Notes: generated by a model from the sequence alone, not told the origin. 64,000 nucleotides of DNA from PZPK01 sp965230795 (GCA_965230795.1 OZ246020.1:992001-1056000); one strand, 5' to 3'; numbered from the stretch's first letter, positions 17,663 to 27,003 are shown. Program-made: numbers and translations.

Positions 17663-18434
17663 TTTTCCAGATCATCCAAGGGGTATCCCCCGAGTCGTAC
17701 AAAGTGTCAAAACGTTTTTTATCTTTAAAGGTATCCATCGCGGCCCAGAATCCCTCGTATCGCTGAGAGTAAAGCTTTTTCTCTTTTATGAGCCTCTGGA
17801 AAGGTTCTTCTACGAGCTCATCACCGGGTTCCATGTACTTAAAAATATCGCGGTGAAGAACAAAAAAACCGCCGTTAATCCAGTATTCAGCTCCGCCGAC
17901 GTGTTCAATTTGCGTCACCAGGCCTGAGTCATCGGCTTCTACAGCATGAAAGCTCTGAGATGGGCGAACTCTAACGAAACTTGCCACGGCATTGTTGCTT
18001 CGGGTGAGATCAATTTGAGATTGCATATCAATATCTGAAAGGCCATCACTATAGTTGGCAAGAAAGTATTCATCGTCACCCAACCAGGGTTTGATCGCCA
18101 TCAAGCGTTGTCCGATATTGGAATGCATCCCTGTGTCGATAAATGTTATTTTCCAGTCATCAATATCCTGGCTGAGCAATTCAATTTCCCGCCCACCTTT
18201 AGACAGTACGAAGTTGTTGGAGATGGTTTCTTCGTAGTTCAGAAAGTAGTCCTTTATAAGATCGCCTCGATATCCCAGGCACAAAATAAATTCCTTGTGT
18301 CCCTGTTGTGCATAGTATTTCATCAGGTGCCATATGATAGGCCGTTGCCCGATGGTCGCCAGTGGCTTGGGAATCGTTTCGGAGTATTCTCTCAGGCGGG
18401 TACCTAGACCACCGCAAAACAGTACGACTTTCAT
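17655..18434 (-). CDS. rfbF: Glucose-1-phosphate cytidylyltransferase-like nucleotidyltransferase
   Basis: A 259-residue enzyme whose start MKVVLFCGGLGTRLREYSET carries the nucleotidyltransferase G-G-x-G-T-R-L loop; PKPLATIGQRPIIWHLMKYYAQQGHKEF follows. That pattern is typical of RfbF, which makes CDP-glucose from CTP and glucose-1-phosphate. ANYSDGLSDID near 128 holds the metal aspartate, and INGGFFVLHRDIF follows near 185. An AGGAT Shine-Dalgarno precedes the ATG. The expected partner, CDP-glucose 4,6-dehydratase (rfbG), is not adjacent; the SDR at 19.8-20.8 kb may take its place, or the CDP-sugar follows a different route. Confidence 0.8.
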   Translation of the reverse strand: MKVVLFCGGLGTRLREYSETIPKPLATIGQRPIIWHLMKYYAQQGHKEFILCLGYRGDLIKDYFLNYEETISNNFVLSKGGREIELLSQDIDDWKITFIDTGMHSNIGQRLMAIKPWLGDDEYFLANYSDGLSDIDMQSQIDLTRSNNAVASFVRVRPSQSFHAVEADDSGLVTQIEHVGGAEYWINGGFFVLHRDIFKYMEPGDELVEEPFQRLIKEKKLYSQRYEGFWAAMDTFKDKKRFDTLYDSGDTPWMIWKND

Positions 18435-18455
18435 TTTTTTACTATCCTTGGTTAA

Positions 18456-19781
18456 TTAAGCGATTCGTTTTAGCAAGCTTGCCCCGTGAAGCTCTCCTGC
18501 AGCAGCCTGAATCAGTTGGATTTCCAGACCGGACTTTTCAGCAATATCCAGCAGCGATTTGGAACCATCGGATTGATTCAGCACCCACAACTTGGCGAGT
18601 ATGCTGGTTTCAATGTCCTGCAGCCCCCCGGTTTTTCGATAAAGTCCTCGCTTACCGAGTTGAGGTTCCCCAAAAGGCGAGAGATTTTCAAAAACACCGT
18701 CTTTATCAAAGGCATCCAGTATATCGAGATAGGCGCCAATGGTTTTGCCCAGATACTGTGCCTGAACCAGGTCTAGATTGTCGGCAGAAGTATGATATTC
18801 GGGATAGCGTCCATTGGGTGTGCGCATGAGACTACCCATTGGCAGGTTGAAACCCGGAGAACAAAATTGCCTCTCGTCATAGCCGTAGGGTGAAAACGGA
18901 AGCTCGGTGAATTCTCGTTCGCTGGCAGACAGAATGTGTCGCACCAGTTTGTCAATGTAGCTGTTTCCCTGTCTGCTCTCTTTGTAGTGCAGATACCCTG
19001 AGTCTCCGGCAACTGCGAGGACCAGTCCAGCCTTTACTTTTTCAAGGTTATTTCGGTTCTGATGCAACCACGTAATAGAACCGATAGTTGCTGGCGCAAA
19101 TACAAAACGATAGGAACGGTTAAGTGAGTCCTGACTTTTGAGTTGATTAATCAGTTGTGCAGCGATGCTTATTCCACTCAGGTTGTCGTTACACAGGGAT
19201 GGATGACAGATGTGCGTGAAAATCAGGAATTCATCATCACTGCTTCCAGGGATGTACACTTCGCCATAATTCAGCTGGCCAGGCTTGAAGGCACTGTCAA
19301 TGACAACCCTGTATTCCTTGTCCGAAAGCGAGCGTCTCTGCTTATCACTCAGGCAAAATCCCCAGGTCTTGTTGTAGTACGACGTGCGGTAGGGAATCCA
19401 GTCTGGTTTCTCCGGAATACTATGCAGATGTTGTTGCAGTTCATCGATGCCAACCACTCTGTCTACGGGTTCGCTATAACTGACAACGTGCAAATTGTGA
19501 TTTTTAAAGTCGACTACCTTTTCACCATTCAGGGTTGCTATGTAGCCGTCTTCAATATGCCATTCGTCAGGAATCGTCCAGTCAAATACGGTGGTGCCGG
19601 TGTCAACTCCATGGATCTGCACACCCGCGTATTCTTCCAAATGTCGCAGGGTTGCGCGAATGCCGGGGCCTGTAATACTCCGGCAAATCGGGTACAAAGT
19701 GCGAATCAGAGAATAAGCTTCTTCTCCCAAAACCTTTTCGCTTTTGTCTCGGGAGAACGGCGCCCAATTAAAATCATTCAT
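18456..19781 (-). CDS. DUF4910/M28-like aminopeptidase-fold protein with winged-helix tail
   Basis: A 441-residue cytoplasmic protein. The central zinc-peptidase-like domain has FTHICHPSLCNDNLSG (about 190), AGDSGYLH, YDERQF and EYHTSADN (about 325); these hold the His/Asp/Glu/His ligands of an M28-type metal site. The last 70 residues look like a winged helix (SLLDIAEKSGLEIQLIQAAAGEL). DUF4910 proteins are often encoded in surface-polysaccharide clusters, but their reaction is not established to my knowledge. It sits between the cytidylyltransferase and the SDR, 21 and 31 bases away. It may be an amide hydrolase or ligase-like enzyme acting on a sugar substituent. Confidence 0.75.
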   Translation of the reverse strand: MNDFNWAPFSRDKSEKVLGEEAYSLIRTLYPICRSITGPGIRATLRHLEEYAGVQIHGVDTGTTVFDWTIPDEWHIEDGYIATLNGEKVVDFKNHNLHVVSYSEPVDRVVGIDELQQHLHSIPEKPDWIPYRTSYYNKTWGFCLSDKQRRSLSDKEYRVVIDSAFKPGQLNYGEVYIPGSSDDEFLIFTHICHPSLCNDNLSGISIAAQLINQLKSQDSLNRSYRFVFAPATIGSITWLHQNRNNLEKVKAGLVLAVAGDSGYLHYKESRQGNSYIDKLVRHILSASEREFTELPFSPYGYDERQFCSPGFNLPMGSLMRTPNGRYPEYHTSADNLDLVQAQYLGKTIGAYLDILDAFDKDGVFENLSPFGEPQLGKRGLYRKTGGLQDIETSILAKLWVLNQSDGSKSLLDIAEKSGLEIQLIQAAAGELHGASLLKRIA

Positions 19782-19812
19782 TGCAGATGGTTACTCGACT
19801 AAGAATTTCGCT

Positions 19813-20847
19813 TTAAAAACGCCAGAAGAAAGCGTCATCAATCTGTTGTGTCGAGAGCAGGTACTTAAGCTGTTTTAGTCGTGTGAAGGGACGCGCCTGA
19901 AACACCTCTTTAGACATATCGATCTGGCTAAATACCTGAAGCAACTGCTGCGCGCCTTTTTCTGCGTTCCAGTCGCACGAGAAGCCGGGCAGCTCAGAAT
20001 TGATCTTGTCAAAGTTGACACGATAGCTTCGGTTATCGCCACTGCTGTCGCCGAAAGTGGTTTCACAGCCGGGGAAAGTTGAACCTACGATCTCAGCGAT
20101 CTCCCGAACCCGATAATTGTCGCTGTTGTCACCGACGTTGAAAATCTGATTATGGATTGTTTCTCGAGGTGCTTCCACCGCACATTTAATCGCTTTACAG
20201 ATATCCAGTACGTGAACCAGCGGACGCCATGGGCTGCCGTCGCTAATCATTGCAATCTTTTTCTCTGTCCACGCAAGGCCCGACAAGTCATTCAGCACGA
20301 TATCAAAACGCATGCGAGGCGAGGCGCCGAATGCTGTCGCATTCCGCAAAAATACCGGGCTGAACTTGTCGTCAGCCATCTTTGAAACATCCTGCTCTAC
20401 TTTGACTTTACATTCCGCGTAGGCCGTCTGTGGGTTGGTTTCGCAGGTCTCGTCCAGAAAATCACCGCTGCCGGCACCGTAGACGCTACAGGAAGACGTG
20501 TAAACGAAACGTTCAATACCTGCTTCCTTACAAAGCTGGGCTATCCTGACGCTGCCTTTGTGGTTGATTTGATGTGTAATTTCGGGGTTGTTCTGACCGA
20601 GCGGATCGTTTGACAGTTCTGCAAGATGGACGACCGCGTCGATACCTTTTAGATCCGAAAGCTCGATATTTCGCAAATCTTTATTGATCAGTTTGGCTTG
20701 GTACGGAATGTTTTTCTGGCTGCTGTACAACCAGCCGTCTCGATAGAACCCCGTATCCAGGCCGGTAACATCGTGGCCTGCCTGCATCAGCAAAGGGGCA
20801 AGTAATGAACCGATATAGCCTTCGGTTCCAGTAACTAGAATATTCAT
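19813..20847 (-). CDS. NAD-dependent sugar epimerase/dehydratase (extended SDR)
   Basis: A 344-residue Rossmann enzyme. NILVTGTEGYIGS gives the TGxxGxxG cofactor loop. DAVVHLAELSNDP (about 70) and the catalytic set TSSCSVYG with YAECK (YxxxK, about 145) follow. The C-terminal part has PWRPLVHVLDICKAI, typical of nucleotide-sugar epimerases/dehydratases. It resembles CDP- or GDP-sugar SDRs more than GalE, but the substrate cannot be assigned. It belongs to the 17.0-22.1 kb set and could act on the CDP-sugar made by the rfbF-like gene. Confidence 0.85.
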   Translation of the reverse strand: MNILVTGTEGYIGSLLAPLLMQAGHDVTGLDTGFYRDGWLYSSQKNIPYQAKLINKDLRNIELSDLKGIDAVVHLAELSNDPLGQNNPEITHQINHKGSVRIAQLCKEAGIERFVYTSSCSVYGAGSGDFLDETCETNPQTAYAECKVKVEQDVSKMADDKFSPVFLRNATAFGASPRMRFDIVLNDLSGLAWTEKKIAMISDGSPWRPLVHVLDICKAIKCAVEAPRETIHNQIFNVGDNSDNYRVREIAEIVGSTFPGCETTFGDSSGDNRSYRVNFDKINSELPGFSCDWNAEKGAQQLLQVFSQIDMSKEVFQARPFTRLKQLKYLLSTQQIDDAFFWRF

Positions 20848-20900
20848 GTGGCAATTTTCCTTTTCGATAATCTCGTAAACTTTAGATTCTGCTTTGGCAA

Positions 20901-22142
20901 TTAGTCCAGAACCGCCACCTCAGGGATTGGTACAACGAATTTGCCCCCCCATTCTTTAACATATGCGTGTTGCTCTGTAATTTCGCGGGCCAGGTTCCAT
21001 GGGAGTATCAGAATATAATCCGGTTTGGTCTCTTTGATTACCGAAGGGTCCAGGATGGGTATTCGCGTTCCCGGCGTGTATTTTCCCTGTTTCTGAGGGC
21101 TACGGTCGGTTGTATAATCCAGAAAATCCTGTCTGATTCCACAGTAATTCAGCAAGGTGTTGCCTTTGCCTGGGGCGCCGTAGCCTACCACTTTCTTGCC
21201 TTCTCGTTTCTTCTCTATCAGAAACTCGAGAAGCTTCCGTTTTGTTTCCTTTACCTTTTCTTCGAAAGCCTTGTACAGCTCAAGCGAGCTGATGCCCCGA
21301 CTGATTTCTTCCGCCCGCAGTTTTTCTACATTTTCAGTGACCGCGAGATCCGTATTTTCTGTATGTCGACCAAAAATTCGCAGGGAGCCACCGTGTGAGG
21401 GAAGTTCTTCGACGTCAAACAGGGTTAAACCGTGCTTGGCAAAAATCTGCTCGACAGTAAAGAAAGACAGGTAGGAAAAGTGTTCATGGTAAATGGTGTC
21501 AAACTGGTTCTCATCTATCAGCTTGAGTAGATGCGGGAACTCCATGGTCAGAACGCCGTCTTCTGCCAGTAGAGCTTTCATACCTGCCACAAAGTCATTG
21601 ATATTTGGTACGTGCGCCAGGACATTGTTTCCAAGAAGAAGATTTGCCGGGCCATACTCCGAGCGAACGGCATTCGCAGTGTCTTCACCAAAGAATCTGA
21701 CTGTCGTCCGAATCCCTTTTTCTTCTGCGGCTTTGGCCACATTGGCTGCGGGTTCAATGCCTAAGACGGGGATCTGTTTTTTGACGAAGTGCTGCAGCAG
21801 ATAGCCATCGTTACTCGCGATTTCCATCACCAGACTGTCAGAGTCGAGTGAAAGCCGTTCGGTGATCATTTCCGTATATTTTCGGGCATGTTCGACCCAG
21901 CTGTCTGAAAATGACGAGAAATAGTCGTAATCGCTGAAAATATCATCTGGAGTGACGTATTCGTCTAACTGGACAAGATAGCACTGTGTGCAAACATAGG
22001 CATGAAGCGGATAAAAGGGCTCCATGGAATTCAGTTGCTCAGGCTTAATGTGTGTCTGGCATAAGGGGGACATGCCGAGATCAACGAAACTGTGCTCAAT
22101 TTTCGTTCCGCAAAACCTGCAGTTGGGTTTGTGGTCAATCAC
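20901..22142 (-). CDS. Zinc-type sugar C-methyltransferase-like SAM enzyme
   Basis: A 413-residue protein in three parts. A zinc-binding start (CRFCG near 8, then CTQCYLVQL near 55) is followed by a SAM-binding core with VMEIASNDGYLLQHF (about 100) and a C-terminal domain with VVGYGAPGKGNTLLNYC (about 335). That is the Methyltransf_13/_11/_14 order of sugar 3-C-methyltransferases such as TylCIII and NovU. I chose GTG at 22142: it lies one base after the stop of the upstream glycosyltransferase and has AAGGA 8 bases before it. The longer frame to 22244 lies inside that gene. A branched methyl sugar is the natural prediction, though some relatives do other one-carbon chemistry. Confidence 0.8.
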   Translation of the reverse strand: MIDHKPNCRFCGTKIEHSFVDLGMSPLCQTHIKPEQLNSMEPFYPLHAYVCTQCYLVQLDEYVTPDDIFSDYDYFSSFSDSWVEHARKYTEMITERLSLDSDSLVMEIASNDGYLLQHFVKKQIPVLGIEPAANVAKAAEEKGIRTTVRFFGEDTANAVRSEYGPANLLLGNNVLAHVPNINDFVAGMKALLAEDGVLTMEFPHLLKLIDENQFDTIYHEHFSYLSFFTVEQIFAKHGLTLFDVEELPSHGGSLRIFGRHTENTDLAVTENVEKLRAEEISRGISSLELYKAFEEKVKETKRKLLEFLIEKKREGKKVVGYGAPGKGNTLLNYCGIRQDFLDYTTDRSPQKQGKYTPGTRIPILDPSVIKETKPDYILILPWNLAREITEQHAYVKEWGGKFVVPIPEVAVLD

Positions 22143-22143
22143 C

Positions 22144-23058
22144 TTATAGTTCCTTCCAGTTAGTTGAAGTAGATGAACGGAATGGTTTCCAGAATAAGAA
22201 GTCTCTGAACAGTTTGCTTTTATGCCAAACCATTCTTCTGGCAATCTCTTTGCAGGCCTTCAATTTTTCTGATGCCATCAGATCGCTGCGCATTATTGCT
22301 GACAAATAAAAAAGATAGGCCTTCCAGTTCTGAAAACGCATCGGCTTGTTGCTTCCAGGCTGGTAGTGTTCTGTCATGGTCTCTGTATCCTGCATAGAGG
22401 TTGAGGATTCTTGATCCATTTGACGATAAAAAAGATACTCGTCTATCTCCTCGAACTCGCCATACAAGGCAACTTCAGCCATCAAACAACTGTCCGACGC
22501 AAAAAACGGAATCATCAATGGTGTTTTAGCGAGTACTTCGCGAAGAAAAATGCCATTCATAATATTGTTGAGTCTCAACTCGTCTATCACGTGCGCCATG
22601 CGTTCTGCGGGTGATTCCATGCCAACGGTTGACAGACTTTCCTGGTAGTCGAAGTAGTTATCCAGTCTTCCTGAGTATAGGCGTGTTTTCGGGTAAGCCA
22701 GCACGGCCTTGGGGTTCTGTTCGAGTGCATCAATGCAGCGCTCAAAAAAGTCTGGTTCACAATGGTCATTTGAGGACGCCCATTTGAAGTACTTGGCTCG
22801 GGACAGTTCAAATACCTTATTATAGTTTCCGGATGCGCCAATGTTTTCGCTATTTCGATGATAATTAACGCGCTTGTCTTGGCGGCAATAGGCCTCGCAT
22901 ATCTCTTGCGTACGGTCTGTCGAGCCATTATCTGAAATGATTAGTTCAAAATTTTCGAAAGTCTGTGCCAATATGGCGTCGATTGCGGCTTCAAGATCCT
23001 GTTCACTGTTATAGGCGGGCATGCCGATGCTGAGAATCGGCTGTTCGACTATAGGCAT
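22144..23058 (-). CDS. Glycosyltransferase family 2
   Basis: A 304-residue GT-A enzyme. LSIGMPAYNSEQDLEAAIDAI, FELIISDNGSTDRTQEIC (about 37) and a KWASSNDHCEPDF stretch (about 92) in place of the usual DxD give the family. It has no membrane helix. Its TAA ends one base before the GTG of the methyltransferase gene, so the two are tightly coupled. It is the first gene of the minus-strand run that carries the nucleotide-sugar set and may transfer the finished sugar. The metal motif is atypical (SND) but this variant is known in the family. Confidence 0.85.
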   Translation of the reverse strand: MPIVEQPILSIGMPAYNSEQDLEAAIDAILAQTFENFELIISDNGSTDRTQEICEAYCRQDKRVNYHRNSENIGASGNYNKVFELSRAKYFKWASSNDHCEPDFFERCIDALEQNPKAVLAYPKTRLYSGRLDNYFDYQESLSTVGMESPAERMAHVIDELRLNNIMNGIFLREVLAKTPLMIPFFASDSCLMAEVALYGEFEEIDEYLFYRQMDQESSTSMQDTETMTEHYQPGSNKPMRFQNWKAYLFYLSAIMRSDLMASEKLKACKEIARRMVWHKSKLFRDFLFWKPFRSSTSTNWKEL

Positions 23059-23246
23059 TTGTGTATTTCCTTCAGAATTGACTTTGATTCCCTGTCCTAA
23101 CGCGTCACGACTTCACAGGTGTGTACCTTAAGAGTATATCAATACCTGAAAGGAGTGATACCGATGTTGTAAAAAACTGTAAAGGGACTGAGAAACTGTT
23201 CACGCCGAAAATACTCAGGCGTTTAGGAAGGTATTGGGCCGAAGCA

Positions 23247-23867
23247 TCACCACAGCTTTCCTTGAAGATCCAGAACATCATCTTTGGAAAGAGAGTTGTG
23301 GGTATTGGGCAAGTACATCGTATTGAAATGAAACGATCGGGTTTGTCTGGTTTCTTCAAACTCGATGCTAGCCGGACAGATTTTCCACCCCAGACTTTGG
23401 TAAAAGCTGATGTTGTGACCGCTACATATCAGCAGGCCCAGCTCGGCATGATGGTTTTGACACAGAGTCAACCAGGTATTTTTGAGCATTCGGGAAGCAA
23501 GGCCGCGACCTCTCAGATGTTGATGGCAGACCAGACCTCCTAGACCGGCTACAGTAATTTCTTTTTCATTGATCCTGGCTCGTCGTATGATGGCGAAGTA
23601 ACCACAAACCAATCTTTTTTTGATGTATGCGCCAATAAAATACTGCGGATAGGCCCAGTTTTTTTCGTATTGTTCGAGGCTGAAGCCAAAGGCATCAAGA
23701 AACAGCAGGTTGTAAGCCAGTCGTTGTCGGATCGGAACCAGTTGGTAGGGTGAAACCTGCAGAGTCAGGTTTTCTGCGTTGAAAATGCGGTGAGAAAAGT
23801 ACAGTCTGGCTGCGAATCTTGAAAAATCAGCGGGTGTCTTTGCTCGTAGATGGGCGATTTTGCTCAT
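23247..23867 (-). CDS. GNAT family N-acetyltransferase
   Basis: A 206-residue cytoplasmic enzyme. The acetyl-CoA loop HQHLRGRGLASRML (about 115) fits the GNAT R/Q-x-x-G-x-G/A pattern, preceded by VAGLGGLVCH, the beta4 strand. NISFYQSLGWKIC near 150 is the usual C-terminal GNAT signature. It is separated from the glycosyltransferase run by 188 bases without a gene, and from the divergent methyltransferase by 228 bases. It may acetylate an amino sugar such as one freed by the PIG-L enzyme, but nothing in the sequence fixes the substrate. Confidence 0.85.
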   Translation of the reverse strand: MSKIAHLRAKTPADFSRFAARLYFSHRIFNAENLTLQVSPYQLVPIRQRLAYNLLFLDAFGFSLEQYEKNWAYPQYFIGAYIKKRLVCGYFAIIRRARINEKEITVAGLGGLVCHQHLRGRGLASRMLKNTWLTLCQNHHAELGLLICSGHNISFYQSLGWKICPASIEFEETRQTRSFHFNTMYLPNTHNSLSKDDVLDLQGKLW

Positions 23868-24095
23868 TGGTGTTCACTCCCTGCCATAGCAATGGCGATT
23901 GGATTGAAGCAAAGTCGTGAATTTATACGATTGATGTTAATTTAATATGACGTAAAGATGATTTCTTCCGACAGTTGTTTTGTTGTACCGCAGTCTTTCT
24001 GGCCGCGGGTGGTTGTTCAATAGAAGGAAAAGGAAAGAAAAGAAACTAGGAAGTTTTTCTCAAAATGATGGCTTTGTCAGCACTGGAGGTGAAAT

Positions 24096-24851
24096 ATGGG
24101 GATCGGCGCGCATATGCGGAACTTTGTTTTTAATGTGTTCGATGGCCCTCTCCATCGATTAATTGATCAGGTGTTAAGGCATCCTCCCTCATATGAGTGG
24201 CTCATACATCGTCTTTCTGACCAATTCGCCATCGAAAGAGCCAGTCTTGAAGCTTTTATGGAAAACGGTCCCCAGGCAATTTCAGGTTTTGACGATTGTT
24301 CGTTTCTGTTCACTTCAAATTCGCTGAATCATGGATTATCCCGATTAACCATTGAGGAGGCGGCCTGGTTATACCGAAAAATCAAGAGCTTGGTGTCTCC
24401 CAATGTTCTGGAGATTGGGCGCTTTAAAGGGGGAACTGCATTTTTGCTTGCTGCGGCTGGAGCAACAGTGACTTCAATTGATAGCGGTGCTTTGGAAGGG
24501 CAGCGGCGGTTTTCGGAAGATCTAATGCGGGCGTTGGAAAGGGTGGACTTGAGCGACAAAGTAAATCCGCTGATAGCCGATGCGCTTGAGTATCCCGTTG
24601 AAGACGGCCGCTATGATTTGGTTTTCCTGGATGTTGGTGCCGTGCCTGTTTCCTTGCTTGACCGCATTTTCAAGCGTTGGTGGCCAGCGGTTGCTGTGGG
24701 CGGTGAGTTGATCTTTCGCGATGGTAAGTGCACAAGTCTTGCTGACAATGAGTCTTATGTACGCTGCTTAGATGTTGAGTGCTTATCTGCCGAAATGGAT
24801 GATTTGGCCCCTGGTTCATTTGTTCGTATCGTCAAAATGCCCGGAGCTTGA
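24096..24851 (+). CDS. Class I SAM-dependent methyltransferase (Methyltransf_24-like)
   Basis: A 251-residue protein. SAM motif I is VLEIGRFKGGTAFLLA (about 108-123), followed by VTSIDSGA and YDLVFLDVGAV (about 175). This is the short O-methyltransferase pattern seen in many polysaccharide clusters. A strong GGAGGTG lies 5 bases before the ATG. It is the only plus-strand gene between 11.3 and 30.7 kb, with 228 bases before it and a convergent deacetylase after. Its sugar target is unknown. Confidence 0.8.
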   Translation: MGIGAHMRNFVFNVFDGPLHRLIDQVLRHPPSYEWLIHRLSDQFAIERASLEAFMENGPQAISGFDDCSFLFTSNSLNHGLSRLTIEEAAWLYRKIKSLVSPNVLEIGRFKGGTAFLLAAAGATVTSIDSGALEGQRRFSEDLMRALERVDLSDKVNPLIADALEYPVEDGRYDLVFLDVGAVPVSLLDRIFKRWWPAVAVGGELIFRDGKCTSLADNESYVRCLDVECLSAEMDDLAPGSFVRIVKMPGA

Positions 24852-24867
24852 GAGATCAATTAGCTGT

Positions 24868-25851
24868 TCACGCACTCTGGAGAATACATGCGGCTTCCGA
24901 GAGAGTGCAAAATTTCAGATTGTATTTGCTATTTAGAGTTTCCAGAAGTGTTTTCATTCTGTCGTAGAAAGCAGAGACTTCTTTATTGGATTCTACGAAT
25001 GGGCTGCAGCCTGCTTTTAGACTGGGGCTATGGAAATACATGTGCAGCGCTGGTGCTCCGCGCTTAATAGACATGTCAGCAATGGTTAGCATGTCTTCCA
25101 AACTGGACAATTCAGGGCTGAAGTAGATTTTTCGTAACAATCCTGTACGCCAGAGAATTCCGATGATTTTTAGATAAGACAATGGTGTATCGGAAGCGAG
25201 ACGATGAAAGCGATCCCATGATTCGAAGTCTTTACGGTTAAACCCGGCGGTTATCGGAAACTCGAATATGCTTTTGTCCAGACCTTCCTGCAAAGGGTTG
25301 TCGTGATTGGGCCAGTAGGGCTGCGTTGGGGCGCCGTGGCATGAGAAAAACTGGTTTGAGTAGTAGGGGTAAACGCTGCTGTCTACTTCGTAGCCATGCT
25401 TGACGAGGAGTTTGATGATGTCGCTGTTAATACCCCAGCGACCGGTTCTGAAACATTTTGCCTTGATACCAATTTTTTCGGAGATAGTTTGATCCAGTTG
25501 AACCAGCTTGGATTCAACATGGTCAATTGGCAGGTTAACGACGTGAGATTCTCGCTCATAGGTGGGGCCGTAATATGGAGGATTGCACCAGGGGTGAAGA
25601 TGCGCGCCAATTTCGACATTATCCTGTTTTGCGATGTTCTGTATTATCTTGCTGCAATTCTGGTCCGCCGCGACCGCATAGTCGATCAGATAGGTGGGGT
25701 GGACACCATGTGAATCGCAAAAGTCCTGGAAACGTGGGATTTCGTCTATGTTTGAAAGCGAGCAGTCTTTCTGCGGAAAAGCGCCCGACCAGTCCCATTC
25801 CTCTTCTGTATCGATGGTTACGACGAATAGTATCTGCCTTGCAGTGGACAT
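24868..25851 (-). CDS. Polysaccharide deacetylase family protein (WalW-like)
   Basis: A 327-residue protein with FVVTIDTEEEWDWSG near the start, holding the catalytic aspartate region of the NodB fold. IGAHLHPWCNPPY follows near 82, with the metal histidines, and RTGRWGINSDI near 140. These match the carbohydrate esterase 4 superfamily, though the motifs are spread in the less typical WalW style. There is no signal peptide, so it would act in the cytoplasm on a precursor. Its start is 3 bases after the stop of the adjacent GT4 gene, so the two are co-transcribed. Confidence 0.75.
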   Translation of the reverse strand: MSTARQILFVVTIDTEEEWDWSGAFPQKDCSLSNIDEIPRFQDFCDSHGVHPTYLIDYAVAADQNCSKIIQNIAKQDNVEIGAHLHPWCNPPYYGPTYERESHVVNLPIDHVESKLVQLDQTISEKIGIKAKCFRTGRWGINSDIIKLLVKHGYEVDSSVYPYYSNQFFSCHGAPTQPYWPNHDNPLQEGLDKSIFEFPITAGFNRKDFESWDRFHRLASDTPLSYLKIIGILWRTGLLRKIYFSPELSSLEDMLTIADMSIKRGAPALHMYFHSPSLKAGCSPFVESNKEVSAFYDRMKTLLETLNSKYNLKFCTLSEAACILQSA

Positions 25852-25854
25852 GTT

Positions 25855-26997
25855 TCAGGCAAGCCCCTCAAGCTTTTTAAATAATGCTTCATATTCAGCC
25901 GCCATGCGTTGAGCAGAGTAATGCTTGTAGACGAATGCTTTAGCGTTTTCTGAAATTTCTTGCGCTTTTTGTTCATCGAATAGCAGCGACTCCCAGCATT
26001 TGGCCAGTGTTTCCTTGTCATGAAGTGGGGCGAGCAATCCGGTGTCCTCGTGTTTGATCAATTGATCTATGCCGGGAATGTCATATGCGGCTACAGGAAT
26101 GCCCATACCCATTGTTTCCATCAAGCATCGGGGAATACCTTCCAAAGTAGAGGTCATAACAAAAAGATCAAAGGTTTTTAGAAGTTGAAGGCGATCGTCC
26201 CGGAAGCCCAAAAAGTCTATACGGGAGGTCGAGGCCAGGGTGTTGGCATAGCGCTCCAGAGAGTCTCTTTCCTCTCCGTCACCCAGCAGTACGAGCCGCA
26301 AGTTCTGGTGTTTTTTTGCAAGCTGGTCAAAAACGTCAAGCAACTCACCGATATTTTTCCTGCTAATCATTTGACCAATAAAGCCGACGGTCTTCTCTTC
26401 GGCTGAGGAACCTCGATATTGGTCGGAGTCGCGAATGGCTTCGACTTCGCTCAGGTCGACTCCATTCTGGATGTAACTGACTTTTTCCGGCTTGACCCCT
26501 GCATTGATGACATCATCGTACAGTTGCGTGGAAAGGGGCGCGAGATGATGAAAAAACCTGAACGACCAGCATCCCAGCTTGATATAGGTCTTGAGCTTCC
26601 AGTCATCCGCGTTTTCAAAACCATGTGGCGTTGCAACGCATTTTATTCCGGTTATCTTGGCCGCGATGAGTCCTAAAATATCAGATTTGTATCCATGTGT
26701 ATGAATAATATCGATCTTTCTTTCCCTTATCAGGGTGCAAAGCTGGCTAATAACTCTTATATCAAAGGGGTTGGACATGCTAAGTTCGAATGTTTTCAAG
26801 TTTAGTTCTTGAAATCCTTCTACGAGCGCAAGCTTCTTCATTCCCGGTTCGACCGTGACAGCGAGATCGTTGCGCATTGCTTCGCGATTCATGTGTTTTG
26901 CCAATGCAATAATCCAGCGTTCAGCACCGTAAAAACCAGTGGGGCAGATAAATTGAAGAATATTTGTTGTTTGAGGGGGCATAGCACTGTTTACCAT
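25855..26997 (-). CDS. Glycosyltransferase family 4
   Basis: A 380-residue GT-B enzyme. The N-terminal domain has LQFICPTGFYGAERWI and HTHGYKSDILGLIAAK; the C-terminal has GFIGQMISRKNIGEL (about 210), LLGDGEERDSLERYA and TSTLEGIPRCLMETMGMGIPVAAYDIPG (about 290), the GT4 donor site. It has no signal peptide. It sits between the WalW-like deacetylase and a GT2 gene with gaps of 3 and 6 bases, so all three likely form one operon. The start ATG at 26997 is the first in frame. Confidence 0.9.
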   Translation of the reverse strand: MVNSAMPPQTTNILQFICPTGFYGAERWIIALAKHMNREAMRNDLAVTVEPGMKKLALVEGFQELNLKTFELSMSNPFDIRVISQLCTLIRERKIDIIHTHGYKSDILGLIAAKITGIKCVATPHGFENADDWKLKTYIKLGCWSFRFFHHLAPLSTQLYDDVINAGVKPEKVSYIQNGVDLSEVEAIRDSDQYRGSSAEEKTVGFIGQMISRKNIGELLDVFDQLAKKHQNLRLVLLGDGEERDSLERYANTLASTSRIDFLGFRDDRLQLLKTFDLFVMTSTLEGIPRCLMETMGMGIPVAAYDIPGIDQLIKHEDTGLLAPLHDKETLAKCWESLLFDEQKAQEISENAKAFVYKHYSAQRMAAEYEALFKKLEGLA

Positions 26998-27003
26998 GGG
27001 TGA

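Noticed and set aside
23893..23907. Sigma-54-like TGGC-N7-TTGA before the methyltransferase gene
   Set aside because: Spacing is right but the -12 GC is GA, which sigma-54 promoters rarely tolerate, so it is not called as a PrsR target.
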